A DNA stretch of 64,000 nucleotides from Parapedobacter composti (GCF_900112315.1 NZ_FOLL01000001.1:62001-126000), one strand, 5' to 3'; positions 26,852 through 36,756 are shown, numbered from the stretch's first letter. Numbers and translations: made by a program. Notes: a model not told the origin generated them from the letters alone.

Positions 26852-29800
26852 TTAAAATCCAACATTCAGTCCGATCATAAAAGAACGCGCCTGCGGGTAG
26901 ATTCCGCGGTCGATGCTCATCACACCTCCACCGATTTCGGGGTCGTATCCCGTATACCGGGTGAACGTCAGCAGGTTTTCGCTCATCAGGTAGATCCGGA
27001 TTTTTTGGAGTCCGATCCGCTGGGTCATGTCATTGGGGAGGGAATAGCCTAACTGTACGGTTTTAAACCGGAAGTAGGATCCGTCTTCCAGATAGAAATT
27101 CGAAGGATTGCCGAAATTCCGGTTGGTATCGTCGTCGGTAAGCCGTGGGTAGGAATTGGTCGATCCCGGCCCGGTCCATCGGCCCAGCGCCGCCCGTTGG
27201 TAATTGGCTGCTGCGATTTCCAGCCGCCTCAATCCCTGGAATATTTTATTGCCTGCGACACCCTGGCCAAAAACGACCGCGTCAAAGCCATTCCAGGCAA
27301 CATTCAGCGTGAAGCCGAACGACCAGCTTGGCGTAGGATTGCCGATGACCATCCGGTCGTTTTCCGTGATTTGCCCATCGTCGTCTATATCGGCCCATTT
27401 GAAATCTCCCGGCCGGGCGTTAGGCTGGATAATGGTTCCTTCGCTGTTGCGGTATTGGTTCACTTCTTCTTCCGTCTGGAACACGCCGAGTGTTCTGAAG
27501 CCGAAGAAGGAATTAAAGGGTTGCCCGATGGTGGTACGGGTGATGGGATAGGTAGACGCCTGGAATCCTTCACCTCCGGATAGGAAACCGATATTCGGCC
27601 CTAAGTTTGTAACCTCGTTCTGCATGTAAGACGCATTGCCCGCGAGGGAGAAATCTACCTGCCCCAGTTTGTTGGAATACCCGAGCTCCAGTTCCACCCC
27701 GCTGTTCTTCATGTCGGCGACGTTGGCTGCCGGATTGGAAATGGCGCCTACATAGCCGGGAATGCGCGGGTTTTGCAGAATCCCGGTGGTAATTTTCTGG
27801 TACCAGTCGAACGTGGCGGTGAAGTTACCGAGGAAAACAGCATCGAAACCGATATTGGTTTGGCTGGTTTCCTCCCAGCGGAGGTCGGGGTTCGCCGGCG
27901 CATTGGGACTGTACCCCACGAAGTAGCTGCCCGATGTGCCGATGGCGTAATTCCGGCCGCTGCCGATGGTAGACATGTAGGCGAAATCGCCGATGTTGTC
28001 ATTCCCTACAACGCCGTACCCACCGCGGATTTTCAGCAGATTGACAATGTCGTTCTTCGGAAAAAAGGTCTCGTTAGTGACATTCCACCCCAGGGAGAAC
28101 GAGGGGAAGACACCGTAGCGATTGTTCGTGCCAAACCGGGATGAACCGTCTCTTCTTACTAAAGCCTCTACAATATAACGTTCTTGGTAGTTGTAGTTTA
28201 TACGCGCAAACAGTGAACTGACCGCATGGCCCGGTGCTTCAGAGCCGGACGCTATCCGTTGGTCGGGCGGCACATTGAAATTGAGCGATGCGTCTTCAAA
28301 GTTCGTGGCAGGAATGTTGTCATACCCCACGCTGAGGCCTCTGGCCCGGTTATCCAGATAAGCCCCTTGCCCCAACAGTACGGTAAAGTTGTGGTCGCTG
28401 AGGTTTTTCGTATAAGCGATGGTGTTTTCCAGGTTCCAGTCGAACCCACTGTTCATGCCGCGGGTAAAGTTGGTCTGCGTGCTGTTTTGGGCGGTGTTGG
28501 TGCTTACATAATAAATCGGGCGGAAGGTCTCCGAACCCCAATATGATAGTTTTGCGCCGAAGGTTGACCGGATGGTCAGCCCTTCAATGGGTTTGATTTC
28601 GGTATAGACGTTTCCGATGATGTTATCAGACCATCCGTGATTTCCGAGCCGGGTGGCGATATAGGCCAATGGGTTCACCATTTCTTGGGTGACGCGGCGC
28701 GATATGCCATAGGGACGGCCGTTGGCATCGCGGACCACAGGATTGTCGGTATAGAGGCCATCCGCGGCTGCTTCCGGATCGGTAACGATGGCGGGAGTTA
28801 GGGGATCGAGGTGAATCGCTGAGCTGAGCGGGCCACCGTATTCGCTGTTCGTGTTGCCGATACCCACTGACTTGTCCCTTGCGTATCCCAGGTTCTGTCC
28901 GATCGTGAGCCATTTGGCGATGCGATGCTCGGAGTTGAGCCGGATGTTCGTGCGGTTGTACCGCGAAATATCCGTGGCCACAATGCCTTCTTGATCCCAA
29001 TAACCGAAAGAGGCGTAAAACGTTGAACGCTCATTGCCACCGCTGACGCTGAACTCATGGTTATGGCGCTGCGCATTGTTGTTAAACAGGTGCGACTGCC
29101 AGTCGGTTCCTTCACCCAGCGCTTGGGGGTCGTTGAATACGATGCCGTTTCCGGCGGCCAGGGACGCCTCGTTACGCAACGTGGCGTATTCGGTGGCGTT
29201 GAGCAGGCTCAGTTTTCTCGCTGGGGCAGATGTGCCGTAGAACGCGTTGTAGTTCATCCGTATTGCGCCTGCCTGGCCTTTTTTAGTGGTGATCAGAATA
29301 ACGCCCGCGGCCGCGCGGGCGCCGTAGATGGCTTGCGAAGCGGCATCTTTGAGCACTTCAATGGATTCGATGTCCGACTGGTTGAGGTAGCCGATGCCAC
29401 CTGCGTCAACCACCACACCGTCTACCACCCAGAGGGGGTTGTTGTTGCCGAACGTGGTGATGCCGCGGACGCGGACGGTGGCGGCTGATCCCGGCTGTCC
29501 TGAGTTAGAAGCAATGGTGAGGCCGGAAGTTCTGCCTTGTAGCGCCTGCTCAACCCGGTATACCGGCATGGTTTCCAGGTCGGCCGCCTTCACGCTGCTG
29601 ATAGCACCGGTGACCACGCTTTTCTTTTGCGTGCCGTAACCCACAACGACGACTTCATCGAGTGTGCCTGTGTCTTCGTCCAACGCTACATTGATGGTGC
29701 CACTTTCATTGATCACCCGGTGTTGGGTAGCCATGCCCAACTGTGTAAAGACCAATACCGATCCGGCACCGGGTACCGTGATGGTGTAATGTCCTAAGTC

Positions 29801-29974
29801 GTTGGTGCTGGTCGCAATGGTTGTGCCCTCTACCGTCACCGTAACGCCCGGCAGACTACTGCCATCCTTTGCTGCGGTGACCTTTCCCGTTACCTGCAAC
29901 GACTGGGCAGCAAGTGTAAACGGCGAGAGGTACATACACAGCATCACGAATGCATGTAAAGCTCCTTTTTTCAT
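26852..29974 (-). CDS. SusC/RagA-family TonB-dependent receptor of the beta-glucan locus (no STN domain)
   Basis: 1040 residues. Signal peptide (about 1-23), carboxypeptidase-regulatory-like domain (about 26-100, 'VTGKVTAAKDGSSLPGVTV'), plug from about 106 ('DEVVVVGYGTQKK', then 'VRVRGITTFGNNNPLWVVDG') and a barrel ending 'FMIGLNVGF'. There is no STN domain, so it does not signal through FecR; the local propeller/LuxR regulator takes that role. Followed closely by SusD, a PKD-like lipoprotein and GH16, which predicts uptake of beta-1,3-glucan (laminarin-type) oligosaccharides. Confidence 0.96.
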   Translation of the reverse strand: MKKGALHAFVMLCMYLSPFTLAAQSLQVTGKVTAAKDGSSLPGVTVTVEGTTIATSTNDLGHYTITVPGAGSVLVFTQLGMATQHRVINESGTINVALDEDTGTLDEVVVVGYGTQKKSVVTGAISSVKAADLETMPVYRVEQALQGRTSGLTIASNSGQPGSAATVRVRGITTFGNNNPLWVVDGVVVDAGGIGYLNQSDIESIEVLKDAASQAIYGARAAAGVILITTKKGQAGAIRMNYNAFYGTSAPARKLSLLNATEYATLRNEASLAAGNGIVFNDPQALGEGTDWQSHLFNNNAQRHNHEFSVSGGNERSTFYASFGYWDQEGIVATDISRYNRTNIRLNSEHRIAKWLTIGQNLGYARDKSVGIGNTNSEYGGPLSSAIHLDPLTPAIVTDPEAAADGLYTDNPVVRDANGRPYGISRRVTQEMVNPLAYIATRLGNHGWSDNIIGNVYTEIKPIEGLTIRSTFGAKLSYWGSETFRPIYYVSTNTAQNSTQTNFTRGMNSGFDWNLENTIAYTKNLSDHNFTVLLGQGAYLDNRARGLSVGYDNIPATNFEDASLNFNVPPDQRIASGSEAPGHAVSSLFARINYNYQERYIVEALVRRDGSSRFGTNNRYGVFPSFSLGWNVTNETFFPKNDIVNLLKIRGGYGVVGNDNIGDFAYMSTIGSGRNYAIGTSGSYFVGYSPNAPANPDLRWEETSQTNIGFDAVFLGNFTATFDWYQKITTGILQNPRIPGYVGAISNPAANVADMKNSGVELELGYSNKLGQVDFSLAGNASYMQNEVTNLGPNIGFLSGGEGFQASTYPITRTTIGQPFNSFFGFRTLGVFQTEEEVNQYRNSEGTIIQPNARPGDFKWADIDDDGQITENDRMVIGNPTPSWSFGFTLNVAWNGFDAVVFGQGVAGNKIFQGLRRLEIAAANYQRAALGRWTGPGSTNSYPRLTDDDTNRNFGNPSNFYLEDGSYFRFKTVQLGYSLPNDMTQRIGLQKIRIYLMSENLLTFTRYTGYDPEIGGGVMSIDRGIYPQARSFMIGLNVGF

Positions 29975-30049
29975 AATGGCAATTTATTAATAGGGTTAAA
30001 AAAATTGGTTCTACGCTTTTAACGCATCAAGACGCGATGAAGCATTGAA

Positions 30050-30057
30050 CAAAGCTA
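30050..30057 (-). promoter_or_regulatory. -7 promoter element of the beta-glucan operon
   Basis: TAGCTTTG on the minus strand, an exact TAnnTTTG, 75 bases before the susC start. No good TTG is found 19-21 bases upstream, which fits a promoter needing an activator. Confidence 0.5.
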
Positions 30058-30092
30058 TAAGGATTGGTCGGAAAAACGTGTTTTCAGGCCAT

Positions 30093-30161
30093 CTACATCT
30101 CCCCTACAAAACCAAAGGGATAATGGTAATGCACCTATAATACACCTACATGACCACTACA
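30093..30161 (-). promoter_or_regulatory. Array of helically phased CTACA/TGTAG direct repeats upstream of susC
   Basis: CTACA occurs at 30093, 30104, 30146 and 30157, and CTATA at 30135. The steps are 11, 31, 11 and 11 bases, so all lie on nearly one face of the helix. On the minus strand the units read TGTAG or TATAG. They end 35 bases upstream of the -7 element, where an activator would bind. The regulator gene next door is the natural candidate. Confidence 0.5.
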
Positions 30162-30200
30162 CGTAAGTTATAACATATTGGTTTTAAATGGATAACGATT

Positions 30201-33110
30201 TTATTGTTTTTTGGTGAATTGCAATAGGAATTCATAGAGGTTTTGCTCGGGATTGAGCTTCAATTTTTTGCGAAGCCGATAGCGACCCACCTCTACCGCT
30301 TTGATGGTAATATTCATTAATTGCGCAATTTCTTTAGAAGATAGGTTCATGTGCAGGAAGGCACATAGTTTCAGTTCATTCGGCGTAAGCTCGGGATATT
30401 CTTCCTTAAGCGTGGTAAAGAAGCCCTCGTTGACGTGGTTAAAATGTTTGCTGAACTGCTCCCAGTCTTCATCGGCGCGCTCTGCAGATCGGATAAGCCG
30501 GATTAGCTGCCGGAAATTAATGGTGCTGTCGTTGAAATGGTGTTTCTTGATGACTGCCAATATGGTTTCTTTGATTTTAGCCAATGCTTCGCCTCGTTGA
30601 ATGAGGTGCATGGTCATATTAGCCAATTCTTTATTTTTGAATGCTATTTCTGCCTCCAGTTTTTCATTCCGCAGCCGGACGACTTCCTTCTCGCTCCGGT
30701 CAAGTTCCAGTTGGCTCAGATACAACTGATGTTGATGCTTCCGTTGGAGCTTCTTTTTCTGCCACTTGAATAACAGGTAAATAAGCACTGCGGTTAGGAT
30801 AACATAAACCGTATAACTCACCGGATTGGCGTACCAGGGCGGAGCGATGAAAAAAGGGTATTTGCGTACAGTAGACTCGTTGCCGTTACTGTTTCTGGAT
30901 TTTACGTTGAAGACGTATTGGCCGGGAGGGAGGTTGGTATACTCTTTTTCGCTCCGGTTGCTCCAACCTGACCAAGCTTTATCTATCCCGTCCAACAAGT
31001 AACTGAATTCTACATTGCTTTGTTGATCGTATAACGTGCTGGAAAAAGAAAAATGGAACGAATTAGATTGATAATGGAGCCGTTGTGATTTAATTTCAGG
31101 AGGAAGATGGCCGCCGAACAGTATGTGCTCTTTTTTTTCACGGTCTATTACCTTAACGAGATTGAGCAATACATCGGGTTTGCTGATGTCTTCCTTATAT
31201 CGCTTATAGTTGAGGTGTATAGCGCCTTTATTAGCCCCAATGAGAATGTTTTCGTCATTCAACGGATAGATGCTTTCGAACCCGCCGAGCAGTTTGCCGT
31301 TCAGTTCAGGAAAATATGTAACGGTAAACGGGGTTTTGGTATTTGATTGCCCGAAATCGATTACGCCCAATTTCTTATGGCTGGTAAACCATACATTGCC
31401 CTCCTGGTCTTCTTTGAGGTACTGGATGGGAACACCTTGGAGTTGCTGGTGGAACAAGGAAGAAGGCACAAAGCGGTTTGCTGCTGCATCGTATTCATAA
31501 ATGCCGTCAATGGTGGCCACGCTGATTTTGTTTTTAATCAGGAATAGGTGGTTATATAGGGCCGAGGGCAAGCCGTCTTTATCCGTATATATTTTTTGGT
31601 CGGTTACGCTGCCCATGTCATCAGAAAGGAAAAGTTTGAACACACCGCGATAGGGATGGGATGCCCATATGGCGTGCTCATTATCATCGTAATGGATAAA
31701 ACGCAGCGACTCATAGGGGCCGTCTGTTCGCCCACCGTCATAAAACGTTCCATTGCTGAACGTCAGGTGTTGCAAACCGAGGTAAGTGCCTGCAATGATT
31801 TTTTGCGAAGGAAACACGCGCGATACCGGCTGGAACATCCAGGTGCCCGGAACGGCGTAAATCCGGCGCGCGGTGGTGCCCGCTACGTCAAATGCACCGT
31901 CTTCATGCCCCATCAAGAGCCGCCCGTTGATTTCCGTGAGGTTCCAAACTTGGCCTTCGGTGTGGGGTACTTCTGAAAAAGCGGCGGTTGAAAGGCTCAA
32001 GTCGCGCCATTTCGCATCAATGGGCGTGGTGTATAGACCGTTAGATGTGCCGATATACAAGCGCCCGCCATGCAACTGGATGGCGTAGGTACTTACCGGA
32101 TTGGTCTTGTTGGGCTGGATGTATTTGATGGCGCGGTTAATGCCGATGAAATCAATGCCGTCGTCCAGTGCTAACCACAGATTTTGATTCCGGTCGATGA
32201 AGACATTACGGATGTTGTTATTCTGAAGCCCTTCGCCATATACATATTGCTGCACCAGGTTGCCCTGTTTATCCACAATCAGTATGCCCGCTGAGGTGGT
32301 GCCGAATACGAACCAATCGGCATTCAAAGGCCGGCCGGCATAAATCCGATCGATGGCGAAAACTTCATCCAGTGGAGTACGCTTGGCGATGAGCCTGTGG
32401 TCCGTAAGGAAAAACAGGCCATGCTTCAGCGTAGCCACCAACAGGGTGTCCTTGCCGTAGGGCATTATGGCGGTTATCGTGGCATGGTCAAGGTCAGGAT
32501 GCCGGGCTACAGGTTTCCAAAAGCCGTTTTCATATCGCAGGATGCCTTGTTGCTGTGCTTGGGCATACACGTATCCTTCAGCTGCACCCATGAATTTCCA
32601 TTCAACAATAGGTTTGTCAACCTTGATTTGTCCATCTTTATAATGCAGTAATTTGGTGTTGGTTCTGAAAAAAATGTGGCTATCCATAATGGCGATATCC
32701 CAGACATCCGCAAACTGCCGCTCTTGTGGCGGAATTAAATGAACCAGCGAATGATAACGGAGTATGCCAATACTGTCCGTCTCAAAATATCCCAGTTCAT
32801 CCTGCCCGCCGACATACACACGGTTATGTGCGTCTATGGCAATGGAGCGCACTACAGTGGCGTTTGGTAAGGGGTAAATATTCCAATACCGGCCATTGAA
32901 GGTAAGCAACCCTTCGTTGTTGCCGAAATACATGATACCGTGGGTATCTTGAGCGGCTTCCCAATTCTGCAACCCACCCCTGTACTGGTCGTTATTATAA
33001 TTAATAATTTGGGGAATGGCCACCCGATGTTGAGCGAGGGACGTTGCCCCCAGCAGCATACAGCAATACAGCAGGAGTAAGGGGCGGGTAGGATTTTTAT
33101 GCAGGATCAT
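30201..33110 (-). CDS. Membrane-anchored beta-propeller sensor with LuxR-type HTH (Y_Y_Y domain, no kinase)
   Basis: 969 residues from ATG 33110. Signal peptide or N-terminal anchor (about 1-26), a long two-component-regulator-type propeller region (about 35-640; repeated 'YVGGQDELGYFETDS'-like blades), Y_Y_Y domain (about 665-740; 'FSYLLDGIDKAWSGWS' and 'YTNLPPGQYVFNVKSRN'), one transmembrane helix (about 748-768), a charged coiled coil and a C-terminal LuxR-like helix-turn-helix (about 907-965; 'LTPNELKLCAFLHMNLSSKEIAQLM'). Histidine-kinase and receiver domains of classical hybrid regulators are absent, so it may control transcription directly from the membrane. Longer in-frame starts would overlap the divergent GH20 gene. 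It probably controls the SusC operon next to it. Confidence 0.88.
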   Translation of the reverse strand: MILHKNPTRPLLLLYCCMLLGATSLAQHRVAIPQIINYNNDQYRGGLQNWEAAQDTHGIMYFGNNEGLLTFNGRYWNIYPLPNATVVRSIAIDAHNRVYVGGQDELGYFETDSIGILRYHSLVHLIPPQERQFADVWDIAIMDSHIFFRTNTKLLHYKDGQIKVDKPIVEWKFMGAAEGYVYAQAQQQGILRYENGFWKPVARHPDLDHATITAIMPYGKDTLLVATLKHGLFFLTDHRLIAKRTPLDEVFAIDRIYAGRPLNADWFVFGTTSAGILIVDKQGNLVQQYVYGEGLQNNNIRNVFIDRNQNLWLALDDGIDFIGINRAIKYIQPNKTNPVSTYAIQLHGGRLYIGTSNGLYTTPIDAKWRDLSLSTAAFSEVPHTEGQVWNLTEINGRLLMGHEDGAFDVAGTTARRIYAVPGTWMFQPVSRVFPSQKIIAGTYLGLQHLTFSNGTFYDGGRTDGPYESLRFIHYDDNEHAIWASHPYRGVFKLFLSDDMGSVTDQKIYTDKDGLPSALYNHLFLIKNKISVATIDGIYEYDAAANRFVPSSLFHQQLQGVPIQYLKEDQEGNVWFTSHKKLGVIDFGQSNTKTPFTVTYFPELNGKLLGGFESIYPLNDENILIGANKGAIHLNYKRYKEDISKPDVLLNLVKVIDREKKEHILFGGHLPPEIKSQRLHYQSNSFHFSFSSTLYDQQSNVEFSYLLDGIDKAWSGWSNRSEKEYTNLPPGQYVFNVKSRNSNGNESTVRKYPFFIAPPWYANPVSYTVYVILTAVLIYLLFKWQKKKLQRKHQHQLYLSQLELDRSEKEVVRLRNEKLEAEIAFKNKELANMTMHLIQRGEALAKIKETILAVIKKHHFNDSTINFRQLIRLIRSAERADEDWEQFSKHFNHVNEGFFTTLKEEYPELTPNELKLCAFLHMNLSSKEIAQLMNITIKAVEVGRYRLRKKLKLNPEQNLYEFLLQFTKKQ

Positions 33111-33142
33111 GAACTGGCGGCAATTGGTCATCTCACTGCAAG

Positions 33143-33174
33143 CAAATGTAACGATAATTGTATAATTTAAGCAT
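33143..33174 (-). promoter_or_regulatory. Probable promoter of the propeller regulator gene
   Basis: TACATTTG at 33150-33143 (exact TAnnTTTG) with ATG instead of TTG at 33174-33172, 21 bases upstream. It overlaps the divergent GH20 promoter, so the two may compete. Confidence 0.45.
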
Positions 33175-33188
33175 TTTGAGTAGGTTTG
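33158..33188 (+). promoter_or_regulatory. Promoter of the GH20 gene
   Basis: TTG at 33158-33160, 20 bases, then TAGGTTTG at 33181-33188: a full match to the Bacteroidota -33/-7 consensus, 30 bases before the ATG. Confidence 0.7.
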
Positions 33189-33218
33189 TAACAGATACAT
33201 CATAAAACAAACAGTGAT

Positions 33219-35486
33219 ATGGCTCAATATGCTCTCCGGCTCATGTTGGGTTTCTTGGTCATGCCGTCCGTCTGGGTAGTACCCGCTTTTGCCCAGGATG
33301 AGGTAGCCATCATTCCCCAACCCAACGTATTGGAGCTTCGCGAAGGGAAATATGTGTTTCCTGCAGCTACTCCCGTCTATGCATTCGAGCCGTTTGTGGA
33401 AGCGGCGTCACTCCTAACCGATCACCCATCGGCACACTTCCTGGAAGTACAGCGGATACGATCGCACAGGCGGCTACCGGAAACCGGAGTGCGCCTTGTA
33501 CAGGCCCGTGACGCGGATAAATTACCGGCCGATGGCTACCGTCTGGTGGTTGACACCAGCGGCATTGTATTGACCGCCCATCATGCACCGGCGATGGTCA
33601 ACGGGATATTAACCCTGTTGCAATTGGCCTACACGCTGCCAAACGATCGCGAATTGCCCGCCATGCATATAGAGGATAGACCCCGCTTCGGGTACCGGGG
33701 GCTGCACCTTGATGTGGCCCGGCACTATTATCCGCTGCCTTTCCTTAAGAAGTTTGTCGACCTCATGGCGCTGTATAAATTCAACAGGTTCCATTGGCAC
33801 CTTACGGACGGACCAGGGTGGCGGCTGGAAATCAAACGTTATCCTGAACTCACGGAGAAGGCCGCCTGGCGTACCCACGCTAATTGGAAAGATTGGAACC
33901 AGTATGGCAGGCGTTACCTGCAAGCCGGCCACCCGAACGCCAGCGGCGGATATTATACGCAGGAAGAGGCGCGAGAGCTGGTTGCTTACGCTGCACGGAA
34001 AGGTGTCACTGTCATCCCTGAAATCGAAATGCCGGGGCACTCTGACGCCGTGTTGGCCGTTTATCCGCAGCTTTCCTGCACCGGACAGCCATACCGCCAT
34101 GCTGAGTTTTGTGTGGGCAACGAGGAGACCTTTGCGTTTCTCACCCACGTATTGGACGAAGTATTGGATATCTTTCCCTCGGAATACATTCATATCGGCG
34201 GCGACGAAGTAAATAAAGCAGCCTGGGCAGCTTGCCCTAAATGCAAGGCATTAATGGAAAAAGAGGGATTGAAAGATGTGGATGAATTGCAACGCTACGC
34301 AGTTGAGCGTATCAATGGCTACCTAACATCGCGCGGGCGCAAACTTATCGGTTGGGATGAAATCATGGCGGGCGGATTGCCTAAAGGGGCCACCGTGATG
34401 AGCTGGCGCGGTGAAGAAGGCGGTATAAACGCCGCCAACGCGGGCCACGATATCATTATGACACCGAATACCCACCTTTATTTTGACTACTACCAGCAAG
34501 ACCCGCGTTCGCAGCCGGAAGCTATAGGCGGATATATCCCGTTACAACAGGTGTATGCATACGAACCCGTTTCTGAGGGGATTGAAAAGGATAAAGCCAA
34601 ACATGTGCTGGGTGCGCAGGGCAATGTTTGGACGGAATACATGCCTACGACGGAACACGTGGAATATATGACGTTTCCCCGGGCGTTGGCGTTGGCGGAA
34701 GTGGTGTGGTCCGATCCATCGCAGCGCGACTGGAAAAGTTTTTCGGAGCGGCTACGGCGCCATTACCGTTTGCTGCAACGCTGGAAGGTAAATTACTGCC
34801 GTCCGTCTTATGCTGTAAATATTGCTGTTGATTTCAATGCCGATACGCTTACCAACACCATTTCGATGACGACTGAACAGTTTGAGCCGGGCATCCGCTA
34901 TACCACGGATGGGGAAGAGCCCAACGCACAGTCGGCACTGTATACCAAGCCCATTGAATTGGCGGTGCCGGCCACGGTCAAGGCGGCCTACTTTGTCGAT
35001 TCGGGCCGTGCCGGCCCGGTGGCCATGGCTAAAGCCGACATCCATAAAGCCATAGGAAAGACCCTCACTTACCAAACCCCTTGGGATACCGCCTACGCGG
35101 CAACAAAGTCGGACGCGCTGGTTAATGGACGGAAGGGTAGCCAGTATCCGGATGATGGACAATGGCAAGGCTTTAAGGGTAATGTGGATGTTGTTTTGGA
35201 TTTTGAACGTAGGGAGCCGGTGACCTCCATCGCCATCAATTTTTTGCATGCTCCGTCGGCGGAAGCCTGTCTGCCCGGCGAAGTGACGGTCTTGGTTTCA
35301 GATAATGGCAAGAATTTCCGGGAGGTGGGGGTAGTAAAAGGCGGAGCCCAGCCATCAACAGGCTACAGCGAAGTTAAGGCCTATGAGTTCCGCTTTGATA
35401 AGCCTCAAACGGCAAGATATATCCGCATTGTAGCCACCCGTGTTCACGGTGAACGGCTGCTTGCCGATGAGTTAGTGGTATATTAA
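33219..35486 (+). CDS. Glycoside hydrolase family 20 beta-N-acetylhexosaminidase
   Basis: 755 residues with a signal peptide ending at 'PAFAQ'. Order: GH20b N-terminal domain (about 30-140), catalytic TIM barrel (about 145-500) with 'HIGGDEVNKAAW' carrying the Asp329-Glu330 pair (acid/base Glu and substrate-positioning Asp), a chitobiase/hexosaminidase C-terminal-type segment ('IRYTTDGEEPNAQSALYTKP', about 560-605) and an F5/8 C-like domain (about 625-755). It releases terminal GlcNAc or GalNAc in the periplasm or at the surface. It is divergent from the beta-glucan regulator, but its chemistry does not match glucan, so shared regulation is not certain. Confidence 0.95.
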   Translation: MAQYALRLMLGFLVMPSVWVVPAFAQDEVAIIPQPNVLELREGKYVFPAATPVYAFEPFVEAASLLTDHPSAHFLEVQRIRSHRRLPETGVRLVQARDADKLPADGYRLVVDTSGIVLTAHHAPAMVNGILTLLQLAYTLPNDRELPAMHIEDRPRFGYRGLHLDVARHYYPLPFLKKFVDLMALYKFNRFHWHLTDGPGWRLEIKRYPELTEKAAWRTHANWKDWNQYGRRYLQAGHPNASGGYYTQEEARELVAYAARKGVTVIPEIEMPGHSDAVLAVYPQLSCTGQPYRHAEFCVGNEETFAFLTHVLDEVLDIFPSEYIHIGGDEVNKAAWAACPKCKALMEKEGLKDVDELQRYAVERINGYLTSRGRKLIGWDEIMAGGLPKGATVMSWRGEEGGINAANAGHDIIMTPNTHLYFDYYQQDPRSQPEAIGGYIPLQQVYAYEPVSEGIEKDKAKHVLGAQGNVWTEYMPTTEHVEYMTFPRALALAEVVWSDPSQRDWKSFSERLRRHYRLLQRWKVNYCRPSYAVNIAVDFNADTLTNTISMTTEQFEPGIRYTTDGEEPNAQSALYTKPIELAVPATVKAAYFVDSGRAGPVAMAKADIHKAIGKTLTYQTPWDTAYAATKSDALVNGRKGSQYPDDGQWQGFKGNVDVVLDFERREPVTSIAINFLHAPSAEACLPGEVTVLVSDNGKNFREVGVVKGGAQPSTGYSEVKAYEFRFDKPQTARYIRIVATRVHGERLLADELVVY

Positions 35487-35503
35487 CAGGTTAGCAAAGC
35501 AAT

Positions 35504-35977
35504 TTACTGTACCACTTTGTTGGCGCAGGCGGAACTGGCAAACGCTTCGGGTTTAGCCTTGAACACAAACCCCATGCTGAGAATGTAACCCATAGCATCG
35601 TGCAACGCTTGGTTGGATTTAAACATCGGGTTGGTGTTAATGTCCGCGTGCACCTCGAGGTCCACGTCATAGCGATCCAACAGGTCGCAGAGGGAGTAAG
35701 CTGTTTCAATGGAGCGCTGCACTTCTGCAAGCATGCGTTCCTTGATGCTCATCTTCTGGACGGTGCGGTCTTGATGGATATACATGAAGCCGCCTTTTTT
35801 CTCACGGACGAATACGATGACCGTGGCGAATTCGGTAACAGCGCCTTTCACCTGCGAGTCAGTGCCGATGCAGACTTTAAGTTTATTGCCCAAGGCGTCT
35901 TCACGGGCAATGGTGGAGGATACTTCGTCCAGAATGGGTTGGCGGATGGGCTCGCCACTGAATTTTTTCCAAGTCAT
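35504..35977 (-). CDS. YkuK-like (DUF458) ribonuclease H-like protein
   Basis: 157 residues from ATG 35977. 'KVCIGTDSQVKG' near residue 37 matches the acidic first strand of the RNase H-like fold in the YkuK family, with 'LEVHADINTNPMFKSN' giving a second acidic site and 'DAMGYILSMGFVFKAKP' a conserved helix. The family is widespread with no proven role. Cytoplasmic. It is convergent with GH20, ending 18 bases after that stop. Confidence 0.85.
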   Translation of the reverse strand: MTWKKFSGEPIRQPILDEVSSTIAREDALGNKLKVCIGTDSQVKGAVTEFATVIVFVREKKGGFMYIHQDRTVQKMSIKERMLAEVQRSIETAYSLCDLLDRYDVDLEVHADINTNPMFKSNQALHDAMGYILSMGFVFKAKPEAFASSACANKVVQ

Positions 35978-36107
35978 AAGGATGGGATTAACAGATACGG
36001 AAAAGAACACAATTGAATGCGATATAAAGTTATCGATAAAAGCGGCTTATTACCAATAACTTATTGTGAAGTTTTTATTAACATTCACATCGTTTTCAAC
36101 ACGCGGG

Positions 36108-36752
36108 CTAATCCTTCGTTCCGTAAGCCAAATCCCCGGCATCGCCCAATCCGGGTACAATAAACGCTTTGCTGGTAAGTTCGCTGTCTATGGCGCCCGT
36201 CCATAACGTTGCCTGTGGAAGGAACGCCCGAACGTGTGCGATGCCTTCTTCACTGGCGATAGCAGACACAATATGCAAGTGTTTAATCTGGAAATCGTCC
36301 AGCAGTTCCTTGCAGGTGAGTACGACCGTACGTCCGGTGGCCAGCATCGGGTCAATCAGAATCACGGTCCGGCCGTCAAGGTTAACGGTGCTTACATATT
36401 CCTTGCGGATCTCAAACACCCCGCTTTTCTTGGTCTTGCGGTATGCACCGATGAATGCACATTCTGCCTGGTCAAACACATTGAGCATGCCCTGATGCAT
36501 TGGGATACCGGCCCGGAGGACGACCGCCAATACGGGTTGCTCAGTGATAAGCTCGGTTTCGGCAATGCCCAAGGGCGTTTCAACTTCCAGGGGCTCGTAG
36601 GTTAACGTCTTACTGATTTCATAGGCGAAGATTTCGCCCAAACGCTCCATGTTGCGGCGGAAGCGCATGCGATCCTGCTGTACTTCCACGTTGCGCAATT
36701 CGGCAAGGAAGTGGTTGGCCACACTGTTTTGTTTGGTCAATACGTTCACCAT
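36108..36752 (-). CDS. upp: Uracil phosphoribosyltransferase
   Basis: 214 residues from ATG 36752; the ATG immediately before it (36755) is equally possible. It makes UMP from uracil and PRPP in pyrimidine salvage. The PRPP-binding motif 'VILIDPMLATGRT' and the C-terminal uracil-binding 'FIVPGLGDAGDLAYGT' are intact. Normal length. It is divergent from uvrB in a 119-base gap that holds a promoter for each. Confidence 0.96.
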   Translation of the reverse strand: MVNVLTKQNSVANHFLAELRNVEVQQDRMRFRRNMERLGEIFAYEISKTLTYEPLEVETPLGIAETELITEQPVLAVVLRAGIPMHQGMLNVFDQAECAFIGAYRKTKKSGVFEIRKEYVSTVNLDGRTVILIDPMLATGRTVVLTCKELLDDFQIKHLHIVSAIASEEGIAHVRAFLPQATLWTGAIDSELTSKAFIVPGLGDAGDLAYGTKD

Positions 36753-36756
36753 CATT

